Positions 51,678 through 61,581 of a DNA stretch of 64,000 nucleotides are shown piece by piece; within the stretch, counting starts at the first letter, position 1, and the number at the start of each line of letters is the position of its first letter. The notes under the pieces are model-generated. The model did no database searches, was not told where the DNA came from, and saw only the letters and a program-made list of their open reading frames with translations. The stretch lies in assembly GCF_013359905.1 (NCBI RefSeq), contig NZ_JABMCC010000115.1, forward strand, positions 372,001 through 436,000, in the 5' to 3' direction. This DNA is from Paenibacillus taichungensis. Its GTDB lineage: Bacteria > Bacillota > Bacilli > Paenibacillales > Paenibacillaceae. The position numbers were made by a program, and so were the translations under genes.

Positions 51678-53300
51678 ATGGGAAATAAAAATTGGTGGAA
51701 AGAAATTGTCGTATATCAAATTTATCCTCGCAGCTTTCAAGATAGCAATGGTGATGGAATCGGGGATCTGAAAGGTATTTTATCCCGACTCGATTATTTG
51801 AAGGATCTTGGCATCGGTGCGATCTGGCTGTCACCAGTGTGCAAATCGCCGCAAGATGACAACGGGTATGACATTTCAGATTATCAGGATATCGATCCGA
51901 TGTTTGGTTCGCTTGAGGATATGGAATTGCTGATTCAGGAGGCAGGCAAGCGGGACATCCGAATAATCATGGATCTGGTGCTTAACCACTCATCCGACGA
52001 GCACCCCTGGTTTAAGGAAGCGCGGAAAAGTAAGGATAATCCATACCACGATTATTATGTGTGGAGAGATGGTGTGGAAGGAACACCTCCCAACGATTTA
52101 GGTTCAACGTTTGGTGGATCAGCCTGGGAATGGGTTCCCGAGCTGGGACAGTATTACCTGCATCTTTTCTCTGTTAAACAACCGGATCTTAACTGGGAGA
52201 ACCCCAAGGTACGGCAGGAGATATACGATATGATTCAATGGTGGATGGATAAAGGCGTGGGCGGGTTCCGTCTTGATGTTATCGATCTGATTGGCAAGCA
52301 GCCTGACCTCAAAATTACAGGCAATGGGCCAAATTTGCACCAATATATGCGTGAACTCAGTAAAGAGACATTCCAGAAGGGTGATCTGCTAACCGTCGGA
52401 GAAACCTGGGGAGCAACGCCCGAAAGTGCCAAGCTTTATAGCAACCCGGACGGCAGTGAACTATCCATGGTCTTCCAATTTGAACATATTAGCCTGGATG
52501 AGCAGGAGGGAAAAGGCAAGTGGGATCTCCAGCCGCTGGATCTGCTTCAATTAAAGAAAGTGTTGTCCAAATGGCAGACCGAGTTGAAGGGCGAAGCCTG
52601 GAACAGCTTGTTCTGGAATAATCATGATCTTCCGCGGATCGTGTCCCGTTGGGGAAATGACGGGGAATATCGTGTGCAGTCTGCCAAAATGCTGGCTACT
52701 CTTCTTCATGGCATGCAAGGTACGCCATATGTGTACCAGGGTGAAGAGTTAGGCATGACGAATGTACGTTACCCTATTGAAGAATACCGTGATATTGAGT
52801 TGCTGAATCTGTATAAGGAACGGGTCGAGAATGGGTATGCTGAGAAAGAAGTGATGGAATCCATTTATGCAAAAGGCCGTGATAACGCACGTACGCCGAT
52901 GCAATGGGATGCTTCCGAAAATGCGGGTTTTACAGATGGAAAACCATGGATTTTGGTGAATCCGAACTACACGGAGATTAATGCGGAAGAATCTATCAAT
53001 GATCCGCATTCCATTTACCATTACTATAAAACTCTGATTCAGCTGCGAAAAGAGCATGAAGTGATCATCTATGGGGATTATGAACTGTTGTATCCGGAAG
53101 ACACGAACCTCTTCGCTTACACACGAACACTTGGTGATACCAAATTGCTAGTCCTGTGCAACTTCTATGGCAATACAGTTACGTTTGATATTCCTGAGGA
53201 GTTTGGAGAGGATAAAACATTATTAATTAGTAACTATGCGGACGTCCACTCAGAGAATGAACTGAGGCCTTATGAAGCAAGAATGTATCTGCTTGTGTAG
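51678..53300 (+). CDS. GH13 oligo-1,6-glucosidase/alpha-glucosidase
   Basis: A 540-residue cytosolic retaining glycosidase. The barrel starts with WWKEIVVYQIYPRSFQDSNG, followed by the four conserved regions: DLVLNH, GFRLDVIDL with nucleophile D200, GETWGA with acid/base E242, and NNHD with D317. An early Ca-site-like DSNGDGIGD loop and length match the oligo-1,6-glucosidase/MalL group. The first position after the nucleophile is V (DVI), a residue associated with alpha-1,6 preference in this subfamily (established knowledge). ATG 51678 follows AAAGGTGG. It closes the transporter operon and should hydrolyse imported isomalto- or related oligosaccharides to glucose. Confidence 0.93.
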   Translation: MGNKNWWKEIVVYQIYPRSFQDSNGDGIGDLKGILSRLDYLKDLGIGAIWLSPVCKSPQDDNGYDISDYQDIDPMFGSLEDMELLIQEAGKRDIRIIMDLVLNHSSDEHPWFKEARKSKDNPYHDYYVWRDGVEGTPPNDLGSTFGGSAWEWVPELGQYYLHLFSVKQPDLNWENPKVRQEIYDMIQWWMDKGVGGFRLDVIDLIGKQPDLKITGNGPNLHQYMRELSKETFQKGDLLTVGETWGATPESAKLYSNPDGSELSMVFQFEHISLDEQEGKGKWDLQPLDLLQLKKVLSKWQTELKGEAWNSLFWNNHDLPRIVSRWGNDGEYRVQSAKMLATLLHGMQGTPYVYQGEELGMTNVRYPIEEYRDIELLNLYKERVENGYAEKEVMESIYAKGRDNARTPMQWDASENAGFTDGKPWILVNPNYTEINAEESINDPHSIYHYYKTLIQLRKEHEVIIYGDYELLYPEDTNLFAYTRTLGDTKLLVLCNFYGNTVTFDIPEEFGEDKTLLISNYADVHSENELRPYEARMYLLV

Positions 53301-53305
53301 TTAGA

Positions 53306-53346
53306 AAGAGGGTTGAAGGCGAATAGCCATCAACCCTCTTTTTTGA
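53306..53346. terminator. Bidirectional terminator overlapping the LysR coding end
   Basis: Stem AAGAGGGTTGA with TCAACCCTCTT, 13-nt loop, T-run on the plus strand. The right arm contains the last codons and stop of the reverse-strand LysR gene, so the two convergent genes share it. Confidence 0.88.
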
Positions 53347-54223
53347 CGAAAAGAAGCTTTTGCAAGAAAACGTCAAGCGCCATGGAATGTGAATGCTCGA
53401 TGAGACGAATGATGGAGAAGCTGCGTTCCAGATGCAGTTGTCTGATTCGCAGTTCTTCAACTTCCCCGATTGCCAGCTCCTTATGAACAATCCATCTGGA
53501 TACCATTGCAATTCCGAGTCCCGCAGCAACTGCTTCCTTCACACCCTGACTGCTAGTGAAGACATAAGACCGCTTAGGGCGAATCGTAGTCTGTTCCATA
53601 AAATGATCACTAAACGCGCGTGTTCCCGAACCCAACTCACGAAGAACCCAGACCTGATCCTGAAGCATATTCTGCTCTACCACAACGGAACCGGAGAGGG
53701 GGTGACCGGAAGGAGCTACTACGATCATCTCATCCTTCATGTAAGGGATAACGTCAAGGTCTGCCGAGGCTCGCGCTTCACCCTCCACAAATCCGATATC
53801 CAGCTGATTTCCCCTAACCGCAGACAGAATCTCCTGGGTATTGCCAATCGTAACCTGAATGTTGACCTGAGGATACTGTGATGCGAATTCTGCCAGCTTC
53901 TTAGGCAAAATATATTCACCGATGGTGAAGCTTGCCCCGATCTGAATGCTTCCAGTCACTTCATCCCGCAGCATCTGAATCTCCTGCCGGGCTTCATCGT
54001 AGCGGGACTGAATGACTTTGGCATGTCTGTAGAGGATTGCCCCCGCTTCAGTCAGGGACACTTGCTTTGGAGAACGATGCAGTAGCTTGGCTCCCAGCTC
54101 ATTCTCCAAATTTTTGATATGCAGGCTCACCCCCGGTTGGGACAGGTTCAGCAGTTCTGCAGCCTTGGAGAAATGGCTTTGTTCTACAACGGTAACGAAG
54201 ACTTTTAAGGCATCAGTTATCAT
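53330..54223 (-). CDS. LysR-family regulator, probably of the YeiH-like gene
   Basis: A 297-residue regulator. The N-terminal winged helix-turn-helix (about 1-60) has VEQSHFSKAAELLNLSQPGV and LGAKLLHRSPKQVSLTEAG. The effector domain (about 90-290) has the two-lobe substrate-binding fold (GEYILPKKLAEF, LDIGFVEGEA, VKEAVAAGLGIAMVS). It resembles the CysL/YeiE group. It is divergent from the YeiH-type gene across a 182-bp region, the standard LysR-target arrangement. The TAAGCCT and ATAAG/CTTAT inverted repeats near 54255-54310 are possible T-N11-A sites, but I cannot define one. Confidence 0.9.
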   Translation of the reverse strand: MITDALKVFVTVVEQSHFSKAAELLNLSQPGVSLHIKNLENELGAKLLHRSPKQVSLTEAGAILYRHAKVIQSRYDEARQEIQMLRDEVTGSIQIGASFTIGEYILPKKLAEFASQYPQVNIQVTIGNTQEILSAVRGNQLDIGFVEGEARASADLDVIPYMKDEMIVVAPSGHPLSGSVVVEQNMLQDQVWVLRELGSGTRAFSDHFMEQTTIRPKRSYVFTSSQGVKEAVAAGLGIAMVSRWIVHKELAIGEVEELRIRQLHLERSFSIIRLIEHSHSMALDVFLQKLLFVKKEG

Positions 54224-54405
54224 TAGAATTCCTCATTTAAATAGTGTGTTTTTATAGTTATAAGCCTATTGAGCTCATTTTAGCATAAGATACCTAACAA
54301 ATCATAAGTTTTTATAATGGTTAGGATCGCAGATTCATATTTCACTTCCTTCCTGTCTGCTTCTATAGTGAGGATATACTTTATCCAATAAGGAAGTGTG
54401 GAGCT

Positions 54406-55461
54406 ATGATTTTACAGACACAATTGAAATTCGTCAAAAACATAAAAGGTCTTAGGAACAGGGGATTTCTGCAGGGGATCGGACTGACTTTACTGCTCTC
54501 GTTTATCGCCAAGCTGCTGGGTTATCTGCCGCTTTTAAATATCATGGGTCAACTCGTTATTGCAATTCTGCTTGGCATCTTGTACCGGGCGGTGCGTGGC
54601 GTTCCGCTGACCGCGCAATCAGGGATATCCTTTTCGGGAAAACGATTGCTGCGGTTTGGCATCATCCTGCTGGGTTTGAAGCTGAACCTTATGGATATTG
54701 TCCATGCAGGATACAAAGTCGTTGCGCTAGCGGCAATCAATGTTGTTGTCACGATTTTTGTTGTCTACGGACTGAGCAAGTGGTTAAAGATCGACAAACG
54801 AATAGGGCTGCTTACTGCTTGTGGAACAGCCATCTGCGGTGCAGCGGCAGTGGTCGCGATTGCGCCACAGATCAAGGCCAAAGATGAAGAAACGGCAGTA
54901 GGTGCGGCCACAGTGGCGATACTCGGCACAATTTTCACTTTAGCCTATACATTGCTATACCCGGTGTTGGGTTTAAGTGTGAATGGATATGGCCTATTCA
55001 CAGGCGCTACACTGCATGAAGTGGCACACGTCATCGCTGGGGCTGCACCTGGAGGGCAAACAGCACTGGATATGGCAGTCATCGTGAAGCTAACTAGGGT
55101 CGCTATGTTGGTGCCCATTGCCCTGATCATTGGCTTGTGGAGTGGACGACAAGCGCGTGGGGGAGAGCAAAAATCATCTAAAGGAATCCGGTGGCGTGAA
55201 TTGCCAGTACCCTGGTTCATTTTCGGTTTTCTGGCTATGAGTGGGTTAAACACGCTGGGTATTATTCCGCAAGAGATGATCTCGGGACTTCTGGTTCTGT
55301 CCTATATGTTGCTCGCGATGGCGATGGCTGGATTGGGGTTGGGTGTGGATATTTCAACCTTCCGTCGTCTGGGCAAGAAACCTTTTATGGCAGGATTTCT
55401 GGGCTCTATTGTGTTGTCCATTCTAGGCTTTATGCTCGTTTGTGGCTTTGGCCTGAACTAG
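54406..55461 (+). CDS. YeiH/UPF0324-type putative sulfate exporter family membrane protein
   Basis: A 351-residue membrane protein with about ten predicted helices. Diagnostic blocks are RFGIILLGLKLNL, LTACGTAICGAAAVVAIAPQI and GATLHEVAHVIAGA, all typical of the YeiH (PSE) family. ATG 54406 is preceded by GTGGAG. The family is conserved and usually linked to a LysR regulator of the YeiE/CysL type, as here. Roles in sulfur or sulfite handling are proposed for relatives; transport substrate is not proven. A hairpin terminator follows. Confidence 0.9.
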   Translation: MILQTQLKFVKNIKGLRNRGFLQGIGLTLLLSFIAKLLGYLPLLNIMGQLVIAILLGILYRAVRGVPLTAQSGISFSGKRLLRFGIILLGLKLNLMDIVHAGYKVVALAAINVVVTIFVVYGLSKWLKIDKRIGLLTACGTAICGAAAVVAIAPQIKAKDEETAVGAATVAILGTIFTLAYTLLYPVLGLSVNGYGLFTGATLHEVAHVIAGAAPGGQTALDMAVIVKLTRVAMLVPIALIIGLWSGRQARGGEQKSSKGIRWRELPVPWFIFGFLAMSGLNTLGIIPQEMISGLLVLSYMLLAMAMAGLGLGVDISTFRRLGKKPFMAGFLGSIVLSILGFMLVCGFGLN

Positions 55462-55503
55462 GTCGTGTGTCCAAAATTAAGTATTCCACTGCATGAATTT
55501 AAT

Positions 55504-55546
55504 AAAAAGCACGCATTGACCCTTAGTGGATCAATCCGTGCTTTTT
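55504..55546 (+). terminator. Terminator after the YeiH-type gene
   Basis: AAAAAGCACG pairs with CGTGCTTTTT, and ATTGA with TCAAT further in. A and T runs on both sides make it possibly bidirectional. Confidence 0.88.
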
Positions 55547-56040
55547 GTTGTTTGAAAGAAGCTGGTCATCAGATCCAGAACAAACACGAAAGGATTAGTA
55601 TAAATCCATCTCTTGAAAAAATATAAATATTTCCCTCTTTTGGTTCAAAAGTCCGAAATGCACATATGAAAGTCTGGATAACGATGTATTTTCTGTTCGC
55701 AAGCCTTAAGGCTGCTCGTAAACATCCAAAAAGGAACATCAGAAGTCCGAATACCGTCTCTAGGGGTCCGATAAGGAGAATTGGAAGCGGTTTATACTTA
55801 ATCTATTCCAGAGATGACAAATCCAAGCAGAAAATCAAATCAGTTTATCCAAGAAACTCCTCAAGTTAAGTAGCGACCACGCAATACTGTCGTGTAACCA
55901 TGTTGTTGTATGAGTTTTCTATTTTTTTGTTTTGTACTTTGATAAGGGGGTGATGATCGGCGCAGCGAAAGAATTAGGCAGATCAACCGTCCATTTTCTT
56001 TGAAAATCCATTTTGCTAATAACCTGAGGAGGAATTGAAT
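55547..56040. other. 494-bp region without a clear gene, upstream of GH87
   Basis: A 67-codon frame at 55666-55869 has no Shine-Dalgarno or recognisable sequence and is not called. The last 120 bases are the leader of the GH87 gene, with a T-rich stretch near 55917-55935 and GGAGG at 56028-56032. No convincing promoter hexamers are seen. Confidence 0.55.
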
Positions 56041-59000
56041 TTGCGCAACAAGTACATTGTGTGGTCACTCGTATTAACGATGCTGATCTCGAACGTATTC
56101 CTGACTGTCGGATTTCCATCTCCTGTATCAGCAGCCGAAAGACCGGATCTGGCACAGGGCAAACAGGTTACCGCGAGCGGGTACAACCAAACATACAGCC
56201 CGACCAATGTGATTGACAATAACCAAGCAACTTATTGGGAAAGTACCAATAGTGAGTTCCCCCAATGGATTCAAGTGGATCTTGACGCCAACACCAACAT
56301 TGACCAAATTGTATTGAAGATTCCGACAGTGTGGGAAAAGAGAACCCAAACGATAACCGTGCAAGGCAGCACGAACGGTTCATCGTTCACAGATATCGTA
56401 GGTTCTGCGGATTATGTATTTAATCCATCAGTTGGGGAGAACTCGGTGACCATCGATTTTCCTGCTGTCGAGACAAGGTACGTTCGCTTAAGCGTAACGG
56501 GCAATTCCGAGTGGCCGGCAGCTCAACTGTCGACATTTGAAATTTACGGCCCAGGCAGTGAGGGACCAACGCTACCTGGCCCCGATCCTGTGGATCCCCC
56601 AATCATCCCTACAGAGGGAAGCAACATCGCCATCGGCAAGTCGATGACTGCATCGTCCAGCACTTTATCCTTCGTAGCTGCAAATGCTAACGATAACAAT
56701 ATCAATTCTTACTGGGAAGGGGGCAGCAATCCAAGCTCACTGACGTTGGATCTCGGCTCCAATCATAAGATTACATCCATTGTACTTAAACTGAACCCGG
56801 ATCCGGTCTGGAGCACCCGAACACAGACCATTCAAGTGCTTGGACATAACCAGGATACAACCACCTTCAGCAATCTGGTTTCCGCCCAATCATATACATT
56901 CAACCCGGCTTCCGGTAACACGGTGACCATTCCCGTTACAGCAACGGTTAAACGTCTGCAACTGAACATTACCACGAACTCGGGCGCTCCTGCCGGGCAA
57001 ATTGCTGAATTTCAGGTATTCGGTACACCTGCACCCAATCCTGATCTGACGATTACAGGTATGTCCTGGTCTCCATCGTCTCCAGTGGAGAACAATGCCA
57101 TCACCCTTAATGCCATCGTCAAAAACATTGGTTCTGCCGCTTCTCCAGCTTCTAGCGTCAACTTCTATCTAAACAATGAACTGGCGGGTTCCTCACCTGT
57201 AGCTACTTTGCAAGCAGGGGCTTCGACTACGGTCTCGCTTAATGCTGGCAATAAATCAGCTGCATCATATACGCTCAGTGCCAAGGTAGATGAGAATAAC
57301 CAGATTATCGAAGAGAATGAAGGAAACAACAGTTACACACACACCTCTTCTTTGGTGGTTGCACCGATTACAAGTTCTGATCTGGTAGGCACGGTCTCTT
57401 GGAGTCCTGGAACCCCTACAGCAAACAGTACAGTAACATTTACAGTTAATCTGAAAAATCAAGGCAACATGGCCTCCGCAGGTGGTGCACACGGAGTTAC
57501 AGTGGTTCTCAAGAACGCTGCCGGAGCAACGCTTCAGACGTATAGTGGTTCCTATACCGGTACATTAGCACCTGGAGCTTCGGTCAATGTCAATGTAGGT
57601 ACCTGGACTGCTGCAACTGGTAACTACAATGTGACAACTACCGTAGCAGTGGACAATAATGAAGCTCCGGTCAAACAAACGAATAACGTCGTTACAACAG
57701 GTTTGAACGTATATTCAGCCCGTGGTGCAAGCATGCCTTATACCCGGTATGATACGGATGATGCTACGCGGGGTGGCAGTGCCACACTGAAATCCGCACC
57801 GACCTTTGATCAGGCTCTGACGGCTTCGGAAGCCTCTGGCCAGCGCTATATCGCTCTTCCTTCCAACGGTTCCTATGCACAATGGACGGTTAGACAAGGG
57901 GAGGGAGGCGCAGGTGTAACCATGCGATTCACGATGCCGGATTCCACAGATGGCATGGGTCTTAACGGCGCACTTGACGTCTATGTTAACGGGACCAAGG
58001 CCAAAACGGTTCCTTTGACCTCCTACTACAATTGGCAGTACTTCTCCAGTGATCATCCGGGGGATACACCAAGTGCAGGACGTCCGTTGTTCCGTTTTGA
58101 TGAAGTGCACTGGAAACTGGATACACCTCTAAAAGCTGGAGACACCATTCGTATTCAGAAAAACAATGGAGATAACCTGGAATACGGTGTGGATTTCCTC
58201 GAAATCGAACCCGTTCAAGCGGTAATCCCGCGCCCGGCTAACTCCGTCTCTGTAACCGATTTCGGTGCGATTGCAAATGATGGAAAAGATGACCTTGCCG
58301 CATTCGAAGCGGCGGTCCAATCCGCGGTATCTACAGGCAAGACTCTATATATCCCTGAGGGCACGTTCCATCTGGGCAATATGTGGAAAATTGGTACGCC
58401 GACAAATATGATTAACAACCTTACCATTGTAGGTGCAGGTATCTGGCATACGAACATTCAGTTTACGAACCCTAATGCAGCTTCAGGCGGGATTTCTTTC
58501 CGTGTGCAGGGCAAGCTGGATTTCAGCAATATTTATATGAATTCCATGCTGCGTTCGCGCTATAACGAGAATGCAGTTTACAAAGGATTTATGGACAATT
58601 TCGGTAAAAATTCAAAGGTTAGCAACGTATGGGTTGAGCACTTTGAATGTGGTTTCTGGGTAGGGGATTACGCCCACACACCTGCAATCATTGCCGATGG
58701 CCTAGTGATCGAGAACAGTCGTATTCGGAATAACCTTGCTGACGGTGTCAACTTTGCCCAAGGCACGAGCAATTCGACTGTACGGAACAGCAGTGTCCGC
58801 AACAATGGTGATGATGGTCTTGCCGTATGGACCAGCAACGTGAATGGTGCTCCTGCTGGTGTGAACAATACATTCTCGTTCAACACGATTGAGAATAACT
58901 GGCGCGCAGCAGGCATTGCATTTTTTGGTGGCAGCGGACATAAGGCAACCAACAACCTGATTGTTGATACGGTTGGTGGTTCGGCGATCCGGATGAACAC

Positions 59001-59424
59001 TGTTTTCCCTGGATACCATTTCCAAAATAACACAGGTATTCTGTTCTCCGATACAACGATCATTAACAGTGGCACAAGTAAAGATCTGTACAATGGTGAA
59101 CGCGGAGCTATTGATCTGGAAGCTTCCAATGATTCCATCAAGAACGTAACGTTTACCAATATTGACATCCTCAATACGCAGCGCAGTGCTGTTCAATTCG
59201 GGTACGGCGGCGGTTTCCAGAACATTGTGTTTAATAACATCAACATTAATGGTACTGGTCTGGACGGCATTGAGACATCTAGGTTCACAACCCCGCATAA
59301 AGGTGCAGCAATTTACACCTATACGGGTAACGGTTCTGCCACCTTCAATAATCTGACAACAAGCAACATTGCCAACCCTAATGTGAATCAGATTCAAAAT
59401 GGCTTTAATTTGATCATTCAATAA
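56041..59424 (+). CDS. Secreted GH87-type alpha-1,3-glucanase/mycodextranase, multidomain
   Basis: An 1127-residue secreted enzyme. The signal peptide is residues 1-32 (VSAA). Two discoidin/F5-8C carbohydrate-binding domains (about 33-175 and 195-330) are joined by a Pro-rich linker. Two CARDB-like repeats (about 335-445, 455-560), a beta-sandwich (about 565-730) and a right-handed beta-helix (about 740-1127, SVTDFGAIANDGKDD opening) follow. D901 (ADGVN) and D924-D925 (NGDDG) have the 23/24 spacing of the three catalytic Asp known in GH87 alpha-1,3-glucanases (D1045, D1068, D1069 in a Paenibacillus enzyme, from memory). TTG 56041 follows GGAGG by 8 nt; TTG 56035 is too close. Likely targets are fungal cell-wall alpha-1,3-glucan or nigeran. 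Confidence 0.85.
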   Translation: MRNKYIVWSLVLTMLISNVFLTVGFPSPVSAAERPDLAQGKQVTASGYNQTYSPTNVIDNNQATYWESTNSEFPQWIQVDLDANTNIDQIVLKIPTVWEKRTQTITVQGSTNGSSFTDIVGSADYVFNPSVGENSVTIDFPAVETRYVRLSVTGNSEWPAAQLSTFEIYGPGSEGPTLPGPDPVDPPIIPTEGSNIAIGKSMTASSSTLSFVAANANDNNINSYWEGGSNPSSLTLDLGSNHKITSIVLKLNPDPVWSTRTQTIQVLGHNQDTTTFSNLVSAQSYTFNPASGNTVTIPVTATVKRLQLNITTNSGAPAGQIAEFQVFGTPAPNPDLTITGMSWSPSSPVENNAITLNAIVKNIGSAASPASSVNFYLNNELAGSSPVATLQAGASTTVSLNAGNKSAASYTLSAKVDENNQIIEENEGNNSYTHTSSLVVAPITSSDLVGTVSWSPGTPTANSTVTFTVNLKNQGNMASAGGAHGVTVVLKNAAGATLQTYSGSYTGTLAPGASVNVNVGTWTAATGNYNVTTTVAVDNNEAPVKQTNNVVTTGLNVYSARGASMPYTRYDTDDATRGGSATLKSAPTFDQALTASEASGQRYIALPSNGSYAQWTVRQGEGGAGVTMRFTMPDSTDGMGLNGALDVYVNGTKAKTVPLTSYYNWQYFSSDHPGDTPSAGRPLFRFDEVHWKLDTPLKAGDTIRIQKNNGDNLEYGVDFLEIEPVQAVIPRPANSVSVTDFGAIANDGKDDLAAFEAAVQSAVSTGKTLYIPEGTFHLGNMWKIGTPTNMINNLTIVGAGIWHTNIQFTNPNAASGGISFRVQGKLDFSNIYMNSMLRSRYNENAVYKGFMDNFGKNSKVSNVWVEHFECGFWVGDYAHTPAIIADGLVIENSRIRNNLADGVNFAQGTSNSTVRNSSVRNNGDDGLAVWTSNVNGAPAGVNNTFSFNTIENNWRAAGIAFFGGSGHKATNNLIVDTVGGSAIRMNTVFPGYHFQNNTGILFSDTTIINSGTSKDLYNGERGAIDLEASNDSIKNVTFTNIDILNTQRSAVQFGYGGGFQNIVFNNININGTGLDGIETSRFTTPHKGAAIYTYTGNGSATFNNLTTSNIANPNVNQIQNGFNLIIQ

Positions 59425-59439
59425 AATTTATATCAAACA

Positions 59440-59474
59440 AAAGCAGGGAGCTCAACGAGCTTCCTGCTTTTTTG
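59440..59474 (+). terminator. Terminator after the GH87 gene
   Basis: AAGCAGGGAGCTC pairs with GAGCTTCCTGCTT (one G-U pair), loop AAC, six-T run. Confidence 0.9.
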
Positions 59475-59549
59475 TGTGAAGCAGGAGTAGGTACGGGTGA
59501 ACATTGATCCGGATCTGAAATATCGAAAAATAGCCGCGCAAGTAAGTTT

Positions 59550-61445
59550 TTAACATGCCCCATATTTGCTTCTGTAGTGACTTAATGTGACAAGAGGCCA
59601 AATATATGTATAGCTGTGATAATGGGAATAAAAATTCCCGGGCAGACCAGCTCCTGTTGGATAAGTGGTTCTCCAATCGTTCTCATGTATTGATGCAATA
59701 AGCCTTAGAATGCCTTTATTTATTTCGGGTGTGGGTTTGGGTTGGACTGCAATTAGTGCGTCAAGTGCCCAAGCGGTCTGAGAAGGGGTGCTTTCCCCTA
59801 ATGGCACATAGTGCAGGAGTCGGTCACTCTGGCAGGATTCTCCCCAGCCACCGTCAGAGTTCTGGATGCTTAAGAGCCATTTGGCTCCTTTTTGCACGGT
59901 ATCATGGCTTGCAGGTAGCCCAACTGCCGTAAGACCGGTTAATGCTGCCCAGGTACCATAGATATAACATACGCCCCATCTTCCGTACCATGAGCCATCT
60001 TTCTCCTGGTTTCGAATGAGCCATTTCGTTCCACGATTGATCCATTCATGCTTGGTGTCAAGCCCGGCAAAGTTACCGAGGTACTCCAAGGTACGTCCCG
60101 TCAGGTCAGCTTCGGAAGGGTCTGTAGCCGCAGATTTGGCACCGTCGATGGCAAGCCAGGTGAGCATCTCCTTGTTTGTATTTTTTTCGAATGCCGGCCA
60201 GCCGCCATCTTTATTTTGCATGGACAGAACCCAATTCAGTCCGCGATTCCAGGATTCCTGAAACGTTGGAAGAGTAGTGGACAAGCTTCGGATAGCCCGT
60301 AAAGCTGCTGTTGTATCATCCACGTCTGGATTGATTGTATTCGACTCCGAAAATCCCCATCCTCCAGGGGCTGTATTCGGATTATGGATGCTCCAGTCGG
60401 CTGTTTTATCTTGCTGACGGGAGAGCAAATAGGAGGCCGCGAGCTGAATAGACTTATGGTCATCGGTGACAGAAGCCTCCTGCAATACGTAGGTGATTAA
60501 TGCCGTATCCCATACGGCAGATGGGGAGTTTTGAATCGTTGTTTTACCTCCTGAAGAACGGCACTGCATTGCCGTGAGTCCGGTTATGGCTTTTGTAATC
60601 AGAGGGTGCTGCTTATCGTATTTTAGGGCCAATAGGGCAAAGATCATGAGAATTGTACTACTGGCGTAGCTGTATAATGTGCCATCAGATTCAACCCGCT
60701 CTATCATGAACTGTTCCGCCTTCATTCGTGCAGTGTCGTGGATGTGGCGTGGGTTACCGAGCAGTCGGCTTCTCCCGCTTAGAATGTCGTCCTGCATTTC
60801 CTGATATCCCTGAACAGTTGGCTCATTTTCCACATTTCGTAAGTCGGTCAGATCAGACAGATCGGGGGCATGGGGGGCTGTAAGAGCGAAACGTAAGTCT
60901 GCCATAATGAGCATGGGAGTGAGGTGAACTCTGGAATATCCGGAAAATTCAAAATAGTTGATGGGAAAATAGGTAGGGAACATCAGTATCTCCAGGGGGA
61001 TCATAGAGATGGATAAAGGCCATTTCATTTGTCCAGTAGCGGCAAGTATCGCTTTGGTCAAAATGCTGGTAACTTTCCCGATACCTCCTTTGGACTGAAT
61101 ATACTGTTTGGCCCGCTGGATTGGCTCGTCCGTACTCTGTCTGTACCCGGAGTATAGCAGGGCGTAGTAGGCTTCAACTGATGCGGATAAATTTCCACCC
61201 TCTTCATCGGCGTACAATCTCCAGCATCCATCGTGTTGCTGTTCGTTAAGGATACGGTCATGTAACTCCCGGATCAGCACTTCATTTGGGACTTCCAATA
61301 TCCGAAAGAGAATGATGACATAAGCATCAATTACCGTCCCGTTCTCAAAACAGAAATGCCAGGAACCGTCTTGTCGCTGCTGTTGAAGCAAGGAAGTCGT
61401 CATCCGACTTATTTCATCATCAATTGTGTTCAGTACATGGCTCAT
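59550..61445 (-). CDS. Squalene-hopene/sporulene-type terpene cyclase
   Basis: A 631-residue membrane-associated cyclase. The protonating motif DVDDTTAALR (DxDD) lies in the middle. Repeated QW motifs occur along the whole chain (QQQRQDGSW, QHDGCW, QNKDGGWPAF, QEKDGSW, QNSDGGWGE) and form the double alpha-barrel. ATG 61445 follows GGAGG at 10 nt. The nine-codon longer form has no Shine-Dalgarno. The length equals the B. subtilis SqhC cyclase (about 632 aa), which makes sporulenes from tetraprenyl-curcumene; hopene from squalene is the alternative. No other terpenoid gene is adjacent, so substrate cannot be decided here. Confidence 0.88.
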   Translation of the reverse strand: MSHVLNTIDDEISRMTTSLLQQQRQDGSWHFCFENGTVIDAYVIILFRILEVPNEVLIRELHDRILNEQQHDGCWRLYADEEGGNLSASVEAYYALLYSGYRQSTDEPIQRAKQYIQSKGGIGKVTSILTKAILAATGQMKWPLSISMIPLEILMFPTYFPINYFEFSGYSRVHLTPMLIMADLRFALTAPHAPDLSDLTDLRNVENEPTVQGYQEMQDDILSGRSRLLGNPRHIHDTARMKAEQFMIERVESDGTLYSYASSTILMIFALLALKYDKQHPLITKAITGLTAMQCRSSGGKTTIQNSPSAVWDTALITYVLQEASVTDDHKSIQLAASYLLSRQQDKTADWSIHNPNTAPGGWGFSESNTINPDVDDTTAALRAIRSLSTTLPTFQESWNRGLNWVLSMQNKDGGWPAFEKNTNKEMLTWLAIDGAKSAATDPSEADLTGRTLEYLGNFAGLDTKHEWINRGTKWLIRNQEKDGSWYGRWGVCYIYGTWAALTGLTAVGLPASHDTVQKGAKWLLSIQNSDGGWGESCQSDRLLHYVPLGESTPSQTAWALDALIAVQPKPTPEINKGILRLIASIHENDWRTTYPTGAGLPGNFYSHYHSYTYIWPLVTLSHYRSKYGAC

Positions 61446-61581
61446 TTCGCGGATACCTCCAGAGTACGTCATTTATGTATTATATGATGGCAGACTGGGG
61501 GAAATGAGGAGCAGAATGACCGTAGAATCCAGTCCATTTCAGGGTTTTCTACAATTTTAAATAAAAAAATAAAATTTAGTG

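Noticed and set aside
54224..54405. Possible LysR binding sites between the LysR and YeiH-type genes
   Set aside because: Several imperfect T-N11-A elements exist in this AT-rich stretch, but none stands out enough to be called.
55666..55869. 67-codon frame rich in Lys/Arg/Ser
   Set aside because: No ribosome-binding site, no recognisable motif, and biased composition typical of chance frames in non-coding sequence.
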